Assembly (NCBI GenBank): GCA_027946555.1
Contig: JAPEVC010000066.1
Coordinates: 62,001-126,000 of the forward strand
DNA length: 64,000 nucleotides
Direction: 5' to 3'
Origin: Gnomoniopsis sp. IMI 355080
Taxonomy: Eukaryota; Ascomycota; Sordariomycetes; Diaporthales; Gnomoniaceae
Made by a program: the position numbers and the translations under genes. Below, one piece after another: positions 22,237 to 33,236 of the stretch. The notes beneath the pieces are model-generated. The model ran no database searches, was not told where the DNA came from, and was given only the letters and a program-made list of their open reading frames with translations. Positions within the stretch are counted from its first letter, which is position 1, and the number at the start of each line of letters is the position of its first letter.

Positions 22237-23164
22237 TTACCAACGCAACAAAACTAAGGTTTCCTTCGCTGCCAAGGCGACAACCAGCTGAGACGTGCCG
22301 GGCAGAAGACCCTCGGTGTTGGCAGTAGTCGTCTCACCCACGGTCTTCTCCTTGGGATTGTCCACAGCAGACAACAGTAAGTCTTTCAGAACACCTAGCT
22401 GGCTTTGCGACTCGGCGGGAGACATTTCACTGACGGTACGTATGATCTTGCTGCATTGTCGAAGTAGCTTCTGCCGCTCGCCCGCAATCTTGGCTTCCAC
22501 AGCCCATAATTTGCGTTTTCGTTTGGTCTCGACCTTGACGTTTTTTCCATTCGACGGAACCAAGTGCGAATCTTCCAGAGTTCCTCTCTGCCGCCCGCTC
22601 TGGAGAGATGAAGAGGGTTTGGAGCTTATTGGCCAGCTTTTCATAAGCATGGCGCTGATTATCCTTGATCTTACCCGCCTGCTTTCTGGCGTGTCTGTCT
22701 TCCCCACGGTACCGCTGCTGCTTTGTGGGGCGGCCACTCTATCCCCAAGCTTCTGCCTCGAAAATACAATCTGCAACGGCTCTTGCTGCTTGGCGTTCGG
22801 CTTGCTGCTTGTTTGAATGATTCTGCAACTCTATCTACGACAGCTTATTGATGTTCTTGCGATATTGCTGCATCAGAACCTCTAGGCTCTCGATACTGCT
22901 CCAGCGGGTAATCCATAATTTGGCTCCGGCCAAGCAGGTGCATTTCGTCAGTCAACGTGGTCTAGTCACCACTGGCATAGTCATAGGCTCTTCGTCGTTC
23001 CTCATCGCTGAGAACATAGTAGGCCTCGTTCATCTCCTGGAATGTGGTGGTCGAGTCGAGGCCGGCATGTTCCGGATATGCCTGAAGTGATTCGCATACG
23101 CAGAACGGATCTCCTTTTCGTCACTATCCGGCGCGAAACCGAGGATAGTGTATTGGTTCGGCAT
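22237..23164 (-). pseudogene. DnaJ-like (J-domain) gene, frameshifted
   Basis: Starting at ATG 23164 the minus strand reads MPNQYTILGFAPDSDEKEIR then SAYANHF, a J-domain N-terminus. The expected continuation appears one frame away: YPEHAGLDSTTTFQEMNEAY then YVLSDEERRRAYDYASGD. A one-base indel near 23085 therefore splits the domain, and the HPD motif is not intact. Further down, coiled-coil fragments (QQAERQAARAVADCIFEAEA; KIKDNQRHAYEKLANKLQ) occur in shifting frames interrupted by stops. The 179-codon ORF 22237-22776 is part of the same decayed gene in a different frame. J-domain proteins stimulate Hsp70; this copy is almost certainly dead. Confidence 0.65.
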
Positions 23165-23682
23165 ATATCAACATACAGGCTCAGTAGACTTGTTATCCTG
23201 CTGTTTGCGGCTTAGTGTGATGAAGTGGTGAAGTGGACAGGGGCAGCTCTGGGAGAAGGACAATAATGTCAAGAATTTCCTTCTGGGAGGAGGTTTCAAG
23301 ATTCATAATTTTGGGATCTGTAATTAAAGGGCAGCGACGTTATAAATGGCCCATCTGCTGAGAGTCAAAGTTGACATACACAGACTGTTTCGAGGCCACT
23401 TGAGCAGCGCACTATCAAGTTTCTGATTTGCTAAAGAATCAAATCAACCTAAATACCCAGACTACCAGGTATCTACTTAAGGGTAAGCAGCTATGCAGTG
23501 CTAGAATCTCCGAAGCAATCGCATTACAGACTAGGCCTTTTACCTAGCTAGTGAACAGGGATATGGACCGAAACTTTAACTGCAGCAGCTTAGGTATTCA
23601 CAAGCATTCTAGTATGATTAAGAGTAATCAAGTCCCAAAGAAATCAGAGTTGCCCACATAAAGCGCCGGGCCTCATTCCGAA
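23165..23682. other. Intergenic, nothing supported
   Basis: AT-rich spacer with a few ACCTAGCTAG/CCAGGTATCTAC words related to the dispersed palindrome. No ORF is worth calling. Confidence 0.5.
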
Positions 23683-25566
23683 CTAGAAACGACCGGTAGG
23701 CCCGGTCTTTGATAACAATATGGCTGTCCCTGTCTCCATATCGTCCTCACGTGCTATTTTTGGAGTCTTTCTCCGCCCCTCTGCAAGAACTATTGCCAAT
23801 TCACTACTATAGCTTTCCCGACAGAGCTGGACTGCTAAGCTGCCCAGGATTCTATCACTTGGACTCCCCATCCAGTTCCCATCACGGCTGCTGCCACGAT
23901 CCTGATATGTCCTCCGCAGTTCCTCCATCAACCCTGTACCGGCACAGGATGCTGCCGCTGTCACGCTCTTAAAATCCAGCAAGTCGAAGCACGGCAGACC
24001 CCGCCACCATCGCGTCCGGAGGCCCTCTACCAAGACTAGAACCAGCAACCCTATGTTGATCACCAGGACAGCCCGCTGATACCAAGGCTGGCCGATTTGC
24101 ACGGCTTCGAAGGACCCGTAAGTGGCCACCTGAGTAGAGGCATTGGACAGGACAAGCTGTGCGCCTCCGTAGATGCCGAGGACGTCGTCGATAATGGCTA
24201 AGAAGGAGTCGGACGTAGCTTGGAGGGCGGGGTCGGAGATATCGTTGCTCTTGTTGTTGAGCGACGAGATTACGGTCTCGAGGTTGTAGGTGAGGGTTTC
24301 GCCGAGCACGGACACGTAGAGAGAGGTGCTCATGCGGGCGAGGAGGTTCACTGAGTGGATGGTGTTTCCCTGTAGGTGACCCGTAGAGTCAATATCGATG
24401 ATGTGTGAGTCGTTGGAACTGACAGGCAATACGACCAATGTGTGCGTCGTCAAGTTCACGGTGACGGAAAACATTGTTGGCTCAAAAGTGACTGTGCATT
24501 GGATGTTGCTGAAGTTCCCGTACTGCTTGCTCGCCTGCACTCCAATCATATGACTGCCGTTATTGGAGACTCCGACCCAGCCTAGGACTGTGGCGTCGTC
24601 CAGACTATCCCGATGCCAGGCCATGACGGGATAAAGCTCGCTGGATACCGAATTTGGCAGGGTGCCCGTGATTTCCCAGATGTCGACAATATCCACACTT
24701 GTACTAAGCTCGAATTCCAGCGACGAGCTGTCATTCCGGGCGCACTGCACGCTGGCCAGGTAGCCCGTCTCGTTATATGCGTACTTGAGCAGTTTGTGGT
24801 CTGGGGGGATATCCTGCACGGTGACCAGCCCTTGGGAGGAGCCTAGGCCATACGACCGTCCGCGGTACGTCCACATCGCATTGTCCGGTTTGGAATGATT
24901 CCGCAGGCCTTGCGAGCTGCTAGCTTCCCGTGCTGAGGCCAGCAGAGCGGCCTGGTAGTTGGGCACTGGACAATTCGACACAGATGTCATCTCGCCGCGA
25001 ACGGCAGTGCAGTTCTGCACGTAATTCCAGACATCGTTCTCCTCATTGAGATAGAACTCGCTGTCCCATATATCGGCTGTGGCTTCAGTGAATTGCGGAA
25101 CCGCAATGCTGCCTAGCTTGAAAGGCTCGGAGGTGATGATGGGCGTCAAGGCACCTGCCCAGAGGGCTCCAGGACCCTGTGCGATGACGAGCAGGGAGAG
25201 GGCTATGAGCACACCAGTACGAGTGAGGCTCCACGAAATCCGAGGAATGAGAAGCGCGTTAAAGAGGCCGACGGTGTCAAGGCGCATGGGCTTGTTGGAT
25301 AGATGCAGGCTGAAGCTGGCCCTCATCACACTTGTTAATACAGTCATCTGCAGAAGGCCCATGACAGTTGCTAGCAATTGAACCACCACCGAGACAGTCG
25401 TTCGATGATCCTCAATGTTGACCCTTACTCCCCCCAGAGCCCGAATGTTTGACATGGAGACAAGAATGGTAGAAACTATGAAAGGGACCATGAGAGCGGC
25501 GATAGGTGCACTCCGGTCAAGAAGGGTCGCATTGCCCGCGCCAGTGTGCTTCTGAGACGCAGCCAT
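23683..25566 (-). CDS. Multi-pass membrane protein with large glycosylated ectodomain
   Basis: Intronless, 627 aa, from ATG 25566. Hydrophobic segments lie near the N-terminus (IAALMVPFIVSTILVSM; VVVQLLATVMGLLQMTVL; GVLIALSLLVIAQGPGALWA) and one near the C-terminus (AVLVINIGLLVLVLVEGL). Between them is a region of about 350 residues with many N-glycosylation sequons (NCTAV, NHSK, NETG, NDSS, NGSH, NFSN, NVTGs), so it is probably extracellular or lumenal. A cytosolic tail follows. The arrangement resembles a large family of uncharacterised fungal membrane proteins; I cannot name the family. Function is unknown. Confidence 0.75.
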   Translation of the reverse strand: MAASQKHTGAGNATLLDRSAPIAALMVPFIVSTILVSMSNIRALGGVRVNIEDHRTTVSVVVQLLATVMGLLQMTVLTSVMRASFSLHLSNKPMRLDTVGLFNALLIPRISWSLTRTGVLIALSLLVIAQGPGALWAGALTPIITSEPFKLGSIAVPQFTEATADIWDSEFYLNEENDVWNYVQNCTAVRGEMTSVSNCPVPNYQAALLASAREASSSQGLRNHSKPDNAMWTYRGRSYGLGSSQGLVTVQDIPPDHKLLKYAYNETGYLASVQCARNDSSSLEFELSTSVDIVDIWEITGTLPNSVSSELYPVMAWHRDSLDDATVLGWVGVSNNGSHMIGVQASKQYGNFSNIQCTVTFEPTMFSVTVNLTTHTLVVLPVSSNDSHIIDIDSTGHLQGNTIHSVNLLARMSTSLYVSVLGETLTYNLETVISSLNNKSNDISDPALQATSDSFLAIIDDVLGIYGGAQLVLSNASTQVATYGSFEAVQIGQPWYQRAVLVINIGLLVLVLVEGLRTRWWRGLPCFDLLDFKSVTAAASCAGTGLMEELRRTYQDRGSSRDGNWMGSPSDRILGSLAVQLCRESYSSELAIVLAEGRRKTPKIAREDDMETGTAILLSKTGPTGRF

Positions 25567-27139
25567 TTTGGGCCAATTATTCAGAAATCAGGAAAACGAG
25601 ACATGCGAAATTTGTGATGGCTTGGAAGACGAAAGAAGGAACATGAGAGTCGCAAAGGTTCAGGGTTCGTTCAACTCGAAGGAGAAAGCGTGTTGCTTGT
25701 AAAAGTAAAGCTAGGCTGGTTTCAAGACCAAGTCTTGCGAGACAACTCGGTCCAAGCATGGAATAGTCTTAAACAAGTTCGTTCGATATGCTGCAGCGCC
25801 CCCACACAGAATTGCAGCAGGATTCAAAAATGCATATTATGCAGGTACAGTGACGCTTTCTTGAAGGACGGAACTAGTCTAGTGAAGATGCCATTGCCAT
25901 AAGGCTAGAGCTGTAATTTGCGCAGTAAGCTTCAGCTTTCCGTTTTAGGGTATTGCTATCGTGAAATCCGCCTCGTTACTACATAGGTTGCAAATAATCA
26001 GACTCGTAAAGGCCCAATAAGCTCCTGAGCTGAGATGTTCAATAGTGAATCTGCACTTGCAAAGACCAGTGCGGAGTGAACGCACACTCGTGCACTTTGA
26101 ACAAAGATCTGTACTGCGAGTTAGCCTAATTTTGCGACCGGTGAGGGTGAATGAGAGACAACCTTGGAATGTTTTGGGGGCTTGGGACTGCATCGCAGTA
26201 TGCCTTGGGCAACAGTGCATGCGGCTGGACCACTGAGGGTGGCAAGCAGGCCTGCAACTGACTGCATTGCGTTAGATTTTCTCAGAGGACTCAGCAGACT
26301 GGCAGCACCACCATCACACCGCCACCGCCAGCATGGCACTTCAATGTTGAGCTGAAGTGACCCAGGCAGCCATTATCTGAGCTTCCATCCTGCTTGAGGC
26401 AATGCATTTAAGAGGCTGCAGCTGGGAGCAACACAGTATCACTGCTTATATCTTTTGAAATTTGGGAGCCGCCCTACTCAAAACCCCCGGCTATGGGAAT
26501 CGCCAACTTTTGGACCAGATCACAGGTACAACAGCCCCTGCGAGAGCGGTAGGCGCAAGAGGTCAGATGTCCAGCCCATGCTGATCGGTATGGGGGTGGA
26601 ATTCCTGTCCTGTTTTTTCCAAATCGCCTTTTTAGCATCTGCGTGTCAGTGGTTGCTGAAGAACACAGATCCATGATTGGGCCAGGAGGCCGGTCGGATA
26701 GTCTTCCTGACCCCGATCCTGCGCGGCAAGTACAGATGAGCAGACAATCATCAGCGACTCTGGACATGAATATCACGTGCAGCCGGGAATGGAAGGTCGT
26801 TGAAATTGTAAGCCATCGACCTGCACGGTGGCTTCCACCCGCAGGGGAGCCTCCTTAATTCCGGAGTCAACTGGTCGAGGTACTCAACCCCAAGATCCAG
26901 CCGAGGAATGCATCCTACCTGTGCCCCATTCACCTGTTCTTTCCTGGTATCCCATTGATATCCCCATGCGTCTCGATCAACACATCCACCACCTCAAGGC
27001 ATCATCATTAGTGGTCATGATGGTCGCTTGGGAGAGATTCATCCGCTTCGCTGTCGAGGAGGGCCGTATCCTGCGCGGCGAGCCAATCCTGCCAGACGCT
27101 GACTTCGACCTAGGAACCACAACGGAGGACACTAAGTGA
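25567..27139. other. Intergenic, no supported gene
   Basis: No ORF here has a domain. A 104-codon frame at 26828-27139 begins with GTG and is discussed under rejected items. The rest is plain intergenic sequence of mixed composition. Confidence 0.45.
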
Positions 27140-27650
27140 TAAGCTAAGGTTATCAGAGGAGATAATATCTATAATAACACAGACACAATAGTAGTAAAGG
27201 ACGAGGCACTTATTATTAAAAGACTCCTCGGCCCTTGAGCCTATGAAACATCCCTATCCCTCGCTATATAGGCCTTAACTACGCTAAGTATATTCCAGAG
27301 GCCGGACCGGGAGGAAGCTACCGCCGTATCCTTTTATCTTCTTTAAAGCCAAATATATATATACTCGATTATAACGCTAATACTATCATTATCAAGATCG
27401 CCTAGGATAAACAGGCCGACTATAAGGGGGAGCTTTACTTCGTAATAAGGACGTGCTAAAGGAGGATACCTTAATTTACATCGCGGCCTATACGGCCGGA
27501 AACGATATATCTTCGCGGAAGCTCCAGCGCGATCCCGCTCCTATGGTTGTTATGCTTTAGTAGGGTTTCTTAAAAGGCTTCGATTACTTTACCCCTTTAG
27601 GTCCCGTTCTTATCAGGGCTAATCTTGTTAGAGATCCATCAAACATATGG
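27140..27650. repeat. TpA-rich tract, probably a RIP-damaged repeat
   Basis: This stretch is packed with TA dinucleotides (TATCTATAATAAC, AAATATATATATAC, TATTATTAAAAG) amid GC-rich blocks and lacks long ORFs. This is how repeat-induced point mutation (CA to TA) leaves old transposon copies. I cannot name the original element. Confidence 0.45.
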
Positions 27651-27910
27651 TGAGTGAAAATCACCTTGAAGGCCGCCTGGGTATGTCCGGTTCATTTGGA
27701 GGTCCCCTTTGAAAGCTCTCGTTCAATGCACAGCTTTCAGATGGCAAGAGCAAAAACCAGGATCCGGAGAAAATAGGGAAAAGTAGTCCGCCAACGTCAA
27801 GCAGCTCCCTCTCGCACCTCAGTTGAGTTTTTGATTATCAGCCAGACTCACCGCGCTTCCATTGATATCTAATAACACAATACCATCACCCTAACACCAC
27901 ACCGTGTATA

Positions 27911-28382
27911 CAGTGGCTACCCCCCCTTTGGAATGAGTTTCGTGCCACGATTTCATATTCTATAAAGGAGGCATATTCCAGACCAGAGGAAAAAGTGGGT
28001 CTATTTTGCAAATGCCCTCGAAAAGCTATAATATTAATTAGGCTAGCCCTTTAGCTTAAAAAAGGTATATTAAGTGTATATATAATAGCAGTAAAAAAAA
28101 ACGGCATCAGAATATTAGTCCCATATTAATTTTGGTATACCCTGCATAATCAGGGCCAAAACTCCACAGAAAGGATGCATGGGGGCCAAAATGATACGGA
28201 GATAGCCTCAAAATAGGTCAAAATATAGGGAAAAAGTGGTTCCTATAGCGGAATATCCTCCGGAGCCAATGGAATATTCTTATTATGATAAACGCCACCA
28301 AAAAAGTACCGTGCCAGCTCTTGATATTCCAAACTAGGTAAATAATCCATGGGGGGTCATTCCAAAGGGGGGGTAGCCACTG
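27911..28382. mobile_element. 472-bp MITE-like element with 26-bp perfect TIRs and TA target duplication
   Basis: The left end starts CAGTGGCTACCCCCCC and continues TTTGGAATGA; the right end is its exact reverse complement over 26 bases (28357-28382). TA flanks both sides (27909-27910 and 28383-28384). CAGTGG termini with a TA duplication fit a Tc1/mariner-type DNA transposon. No transposase is encoded: the only long frame inside is an anonymous hydrophobic ORF. It is therefore best read as a non-autonomous derivative. Its right edge abuts a 5S-related flank. Confidence 0.75.
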
Positions 28383-28458
28383 TAGTACATAGGTATCTGC
28401 TGACCATGTGTTTTCCTGAATAATTGAGAAAAAGAGAAAAGGAAAAAGGAGAAGCAAA

Positions 28459-28474
28459 ACATACAACACCGGGT
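28459..28474 (-). pseudogene. 5S rRNA 3'-end fragment
   Basis: ACATACAACACCGGGT is identical to the 3' end of the intact 5S genes. It is preceded on the plus strand by the A-rich block that corresponds to the T-rich terminator. The rest of the gene is absent, leaving a truncated copy next to the TIR element. Confidence 0.6.
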
Positions 28475-29104
28475 GTTCCGAGTCTAAGCCTGGTAAGCCA
28501 CCTCTCTTTGAGAGGGCCAAGATGTTCTGAGATTTAGGTGAGCAATCAACTGAGGAAGATCTACTAAACTCCTACCTCGGTTAATGATTAGGTAACAGAA
28601 CATGTTAAAGGCAAGCCCCTAAACCTAGCTTAAAACGGACTTTAAAAATAATAAATAAATTTACCTCCCCCATTTCTACTCTTAAAAATCCATAATCCAT
28701 CAGCCTCCACAACCTACTCGCCTTCATACGAGGAAGTAAGCAGCGCGAAATGTCGGCTAATGTCGCCATTTACCATCAGCAAAGGCAAAGACATCTACGC
28801 CTGCCTAGCCCTACTGGTACCAAATTTAAAGCAATTCATAAAGCTGTGACCACTTTACCATCTGTCAAGTATTCGTAAAAGACGTCAAATTCATTATTGT
28901 GGACATGCCTTCAGTATAACCGGGGGGGGGGGGGTTCTTTCTAACTCCAACACAGCCCTGCAGACATAGCTCCCTCAATGGCTCCTCTTCAGAACTTGGA
29001 TAACACGAGGACCTAATTGCTAAGTCTTAGAAGATATATCCTCCCAAGCAGAATATTCATAATTCTTGTCCCAAAACAGACACTGGGTGTTGGCGTTCCA
29101 GTCA
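28475..29104. other. Repeat-flank and intergenic DNA
   Basis: AT-rich sequence with a poly-G run near 28921-28933. No gene is supported. It contains the 3' flank of the kinase-HET gene. Confidence 0.45.
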
Positions 29105-32100
29105 TCATCGTATTCTGGCTTTCTCCTCGGAAGCAAAGATGAATTTCCCTAGCATCTTTCCAGCGCCGATCCGCCTGTACACCTTGCCTGCCGTCTTCTC
29201 CAGCCCATGCTCATCTGGGTCCACAATTAGGATGTAATGCATCATCTCTGCGTCCGTTGGCTTGCTATTCCTCCCCTGATACTCCTTGGCCACGACCAAG
29301 CACCAGTGCCGGGTACGCACTGCTCCGTCGGATTGCACCCGTTGCTCTTCGTCAAAGACGAGATCAACTTCATCTTTGCGACGACCTCGAACATCGTACT
29401 CACGGACTCCCGCGATAAGTTCCATAGTATTGTTAATCCCACTCCTAGGAGATGTATTGTTAGCCTCTGGGTGGGTGCTTCTCTCCGATGACGCTCCAAC
29501 GCCATCCCGGGACGACCATGGGCCAGCTATGTCCATCCACTGCGTTTGGGCGAAGGCAGGGTCAAGATAGTCAATACCGCCACTTCTTCCCATCCACGAC
29601 CATGACGGAACCTCACCTCTTCCCCCATTGCGACCCGTAGGCATCTGGAAGCGCGCCATGCCGTCAGGGCTTTCATCGTGGCCGCGCCTCCAGAGCAGGC
29701 TGCGGTGCAGAAAACCACGGCCTGTGCCGTCGTCAAAGATTCCCCACCCACCCTCGGTACTGTAGGCCCGACGCAGGCGGCTTTCTATACCCGTTATAGC
29801 GAAGGGACGGTCTGAGATGCGGGAGAAGTGCAGCCGCGAGTAAGTCTTGTACAAGTCCTGAAAGTAGCGGATCCGGACTCCACGGTTGCTTTTCATGGCT
29901 TTATTGGGAAAGTTTGGATCGCCTAGGAAATCGGCCATGTAACTACACGGTTTCAAGAGAGAATGTGTCAGCTGAACCGCAAATTTTATCTCGTCTCTCA
30001 AACCAAGTCAAGCGTTGAATAGATATTGAGGGAAGAGCCCTACTTATGCATTTTCGATAGCGTTTGGCACCGAACTCCTTGGCCACACTCAAAATAAGTT
30101 TGCTTCTCGGCAAAGAAGATAGTTCGTCTGGCAAGAGCGCGCTCCTGGAGGGCCCAACCTCGTTTCGCAAGACCGCTCTCGAGAACATCTCCGTTGAAGT
30201 CGTCAATCGTCTCACATATGTAGAAGGGCGCCTTCTCGACGCCGCCGCTGCCAAGGCCAGGTATGATTCTGGCAGATGAAGCCTCTCGGCGTGGTTGCGG
30301 ACCGAGGAAACCGTCCCGCTGTCCGGTCGTCCGGCTCGTAGCCAAGACGCAGTAGGCGCAGTTGTAGACGTCCTCCATGCGGCTGGCTTCCGAGTTAAAG
30401 TCTCCCTCTGGGCCCTGGACGATGCAGAGCGTGTCGATCCAGAGGTATTGGATGCCAAGTTGTCTTGTCGTTTCGACTGCGTCCGCTACAGCTAAGGGAA
30501 GATCATCAGGTGGGATAGCTATCTTGCGGTCTGGCAGCGTGTCTAGCATCGTCAGGAATGGGGGATGCGCCAGATTGTTCCCCCACTGATGGGAGACTGC
30601 AACATATTTGCACTTGTTATTGACTAATCGAACTCTCTCCTCTGCCGCTTCGATGAGTCGAAGTACTGGCTTTTCGATTGTGCCGACATCGAGCAGCCTG
30701 GTTGGTGTGAAGGACTTGATGCGGCTATGACATTCGGGGTGACTTTTGTCGCATTCCTTCAACCACAAGTTCAGGAGCTGGTAGTACATAGGTGTTCCTG
30801 GTTGCGGAGGATGCGCAAACCCCAGCTGTATTGATGGGTCCATTTGGCTGGGCGTGCCTTGAAGCAGAGGTAAAACGGCGAATCAGCCACAGGCAGAGAG
30901 GGGGATCTTGTCAACAGTTGGGCGACTTACCAGGACTCTGAAAAATAGACAGAACAGGTGTCTTAGCGTAACCATCAAGAAGCAGGGTGGACTGTCTTCT
31001 GGTAAATTGCACCGCCCGAGGGACTGGTCTGTGGCTCTCGTAGAGTCTGTTGATCAAGTCCGCAAGCATCTTGCATACAGCGCATTCTGCATAGTCTTCA
31101 GTCATGGCCCACTGGAAAGATGGCCCGAGGAAGTTGATCTTAGTGCAATTCTTGCAAATACTGCTTGGAGGTTCGAAGGAAGCCTCGGTAATACGGAGTT
31201 GAAACCACGCCATGCGGGCGAAGTCGTTGTCCACTGGAAACTCCCAGCCCTCGAGTGCCGGAACGGTGTAGTCGCGAAGGACCGTCGATGTGTTGGTGTT
31301 GACCGATAACATGTCCATGTTGGCCAGCCCAGGCCTAGCAGGCTCAGACCTTCCGCCCTGTGCAGACCTTCCGCCCTGTGCAGACCTTCCGCCCTGTGAG
31401 GCCCATGTGGGAAGGCCCTGTAGTCGAGAGGCTACGGCTGGAGGTTCAGGTGGGTACGTGTGGTCTGTGTATGGTCCACCCACGGTGACATATGCCTCTT
31501 CGGCTAGTCTAACACAAATCTTTTCCATAGTCTCCATGAACTCCTTTGCGGTAGCGCGGTAGCGCGGTCCTCCGTCCGGCGTGACGGCTGGGAGCTGTGC
31601 GTGTGGGTTCCCGGTGGAACTTGAACGGTGTAGCGGCAATTTGACGACGAGCAGCCGATCTTTCACCAGGTTGAGCAAATCTTTGACGGCTGACTCCCGC
31701 TCTGGTGAGCACTCGGGGTGGTTCTCGATGATGTGATTTATCCAGTGGCGCACGATATGGTGGACGTCGAACTCGTTGACCGAATTCTTCTCGAAGTACT
31801 GGCAGATATTATGCTGGTCCGGCGTCCCTAACTGTTGGTACAGTTCTTTGATTGCATCGTTGCCGTACAGAATCCACACGATGTACTCGAATGTTATGCA
31901 GCCCATGGACCAGATGTCGTAAAGCCGTGATCTGGGACTGAGCATGTTGTACACGTCCGGTGGCTCGTACGTTACTGTGCCGTAGCCTGTGGATGTCGCG
32001 TGTCTCCGGTCCTCTGTTGCTTGAACGTGGCGCTTGGCAAGTCCAAGATCGGCGATTACCAGTGCTCCCAAGGGGTTATTTTTGTCGATAAAACGGAGAA

Positions 32101-33236
32101 TATTCTCTGGCTTCAGGTCCCCATGTCGAATGGGCGTGATGCCATCGCCGATATCTCCCAGAGTTTCAGTCGCTTCCTCGCCGTCGGGCCGGTGGATGGC
32201 AACGGCAGGGGCCCCAGGATCGCGCGAGTGAGGAAATATTGCAGCAGCAACTTCTTGGGGGCCCGGCTCAAAGTTATGGAGATGCCACAATGCGCTTGCG
32301 AGTTGATAAAGTTGCTTCACGGCGTGAGCAACGATCTCGGGCTCGGGCGTCTGTTGCGGAGTTGCCAGCCAGAACGATCGCAAATCCCCGCCGTTTGCCC
32401 ACGGGAACAAGAAGTAGCGCCCATTGCCTCGTTTAATAGCCGCCAGGCACTTGATTAGATGCGGATGATTCAGCGACCTGATGGTCTCTAATTGCGCTGC
32501 TTCCTTTTCCCATGCTCCATGCGTATTCTGTGACTCGGCATCGGTAGAGGGCCGGGTCGAATGTAACGTGATTTCCTTCATTGCCACCTTCCAAAAGGCT
32601 CCAGAGTTAGTGCAACAGCAGGTAACTACGTAGGTAGGTAGGTATTCTTGGTCTGGGACAACTTACGAAATCGAATCCCGCCAGACAGTGTGCCGGGTGT
32701 ATCCGCACCTTGGAGACTTTGCTGAAGTAGCCTTTCATTGTCAGCTCGGTCGGCGGCTCAATGATGGGCATGGTGCATTCATCTTGGAGATCGTATCTGT
32801 AAATTGTCTCGTCGTCGAAGACTGGCGCCATGAAGCTCCATTGGTTCCTACAGAAGTCGTCTGCAGCGAACACCGAATTCGAATCTGGCGGCCAAGGCCA
32901 AACCTCGAGAACCTCAGGATCAAGGATTGGCAATTCGTCGTCTTTCACTCCAGACCGCATTATCTTTCTCATGAAATCAATGGTGTTTTGTCTGTGGGCT
33001 GTCAGAGTCCGAAAAGTTGTCAGGAAAATCTTCCTAGCATGCAGGTGGATGCATTCCAAGGTCTCGACGTCGAGTACGCCAGAGTCCGAGGCCCGGAAAA
33101 AATCAGTCAAAGCATCCTTCTCGGTGAGTTTTTGGACATAGGTAGCTGGGAGAAACTTGGTTGAGGACGTGGCACCTGGCCAGCGACTTTGTACCATCAT
33201 CTTGTTCAACAATCCGAGTTGGGCAGGAGCAGCCAT
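29105..33236 (-). CDS. Protein kinase-like domain fused to HET domain
   Basis: Model: complement(join(29105..29996,30044..30857,30931..32587,32667..33236)), 1310 aa, with all joins in frame. Residues 1-175 form an N-terminal region shared with the next gene (ADDFCRNQW, then FSKVSKVRIHP). The kinase core follows: VAMKEI (Lys about 193), RHGDLKPENIL (about 344), IADLGLAKRH with DLG in place of DFG (370-372), TYEPPDV, and DIWSMGCITFEYIVW. A linker carries three AQGGRS-type repeats (about 587-603). A CxxC-containing HET leader follows (ICKNCTK, CAVCKMLADL), then the HET domain (about 827-990): YVAVSHQWG, YLWIDTLCIVQ, RMEDVYNCAYCVLATS, RGWALQERALARRTIFF. HET domains execute incompatibility cell death in fungi. 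The kinase may gate the HET module; this is inference. A further small intron near 29950 is possible. Confidence 0.85.
31339..31405. repeat. 18-bp in-frame tandem repeat, about three copies
   Basis: The unit GACCTTCCGCCCTGTGCA on the plus strand repeats about three times and encodes GGRSAQ in the linker of the kinase-HET protein. Its length is a multiple of three, so copy number can vary without breaking the frame. Confidence 0.75.

Noticed and set aside
26828..27139. Plus-strand 103-codon ORF
   Set aside because: It begins with GTG, is isolated, and runs into the degenerate tract; no domain or splice partner was found.
28218..28520. Minus-strand hydrophobic ORF of 100 codons
   Set aside because: It spans the right TIR and the A-rich 5S flank, whose T-runs on the minus strand create artificial Phe/Leu stretches.
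31339..31405. Short direct repeats as a CRISPR-like array
   Set aside because: The units are contiguous with no spacers, lie in a coding frame and the organism is a fungus.
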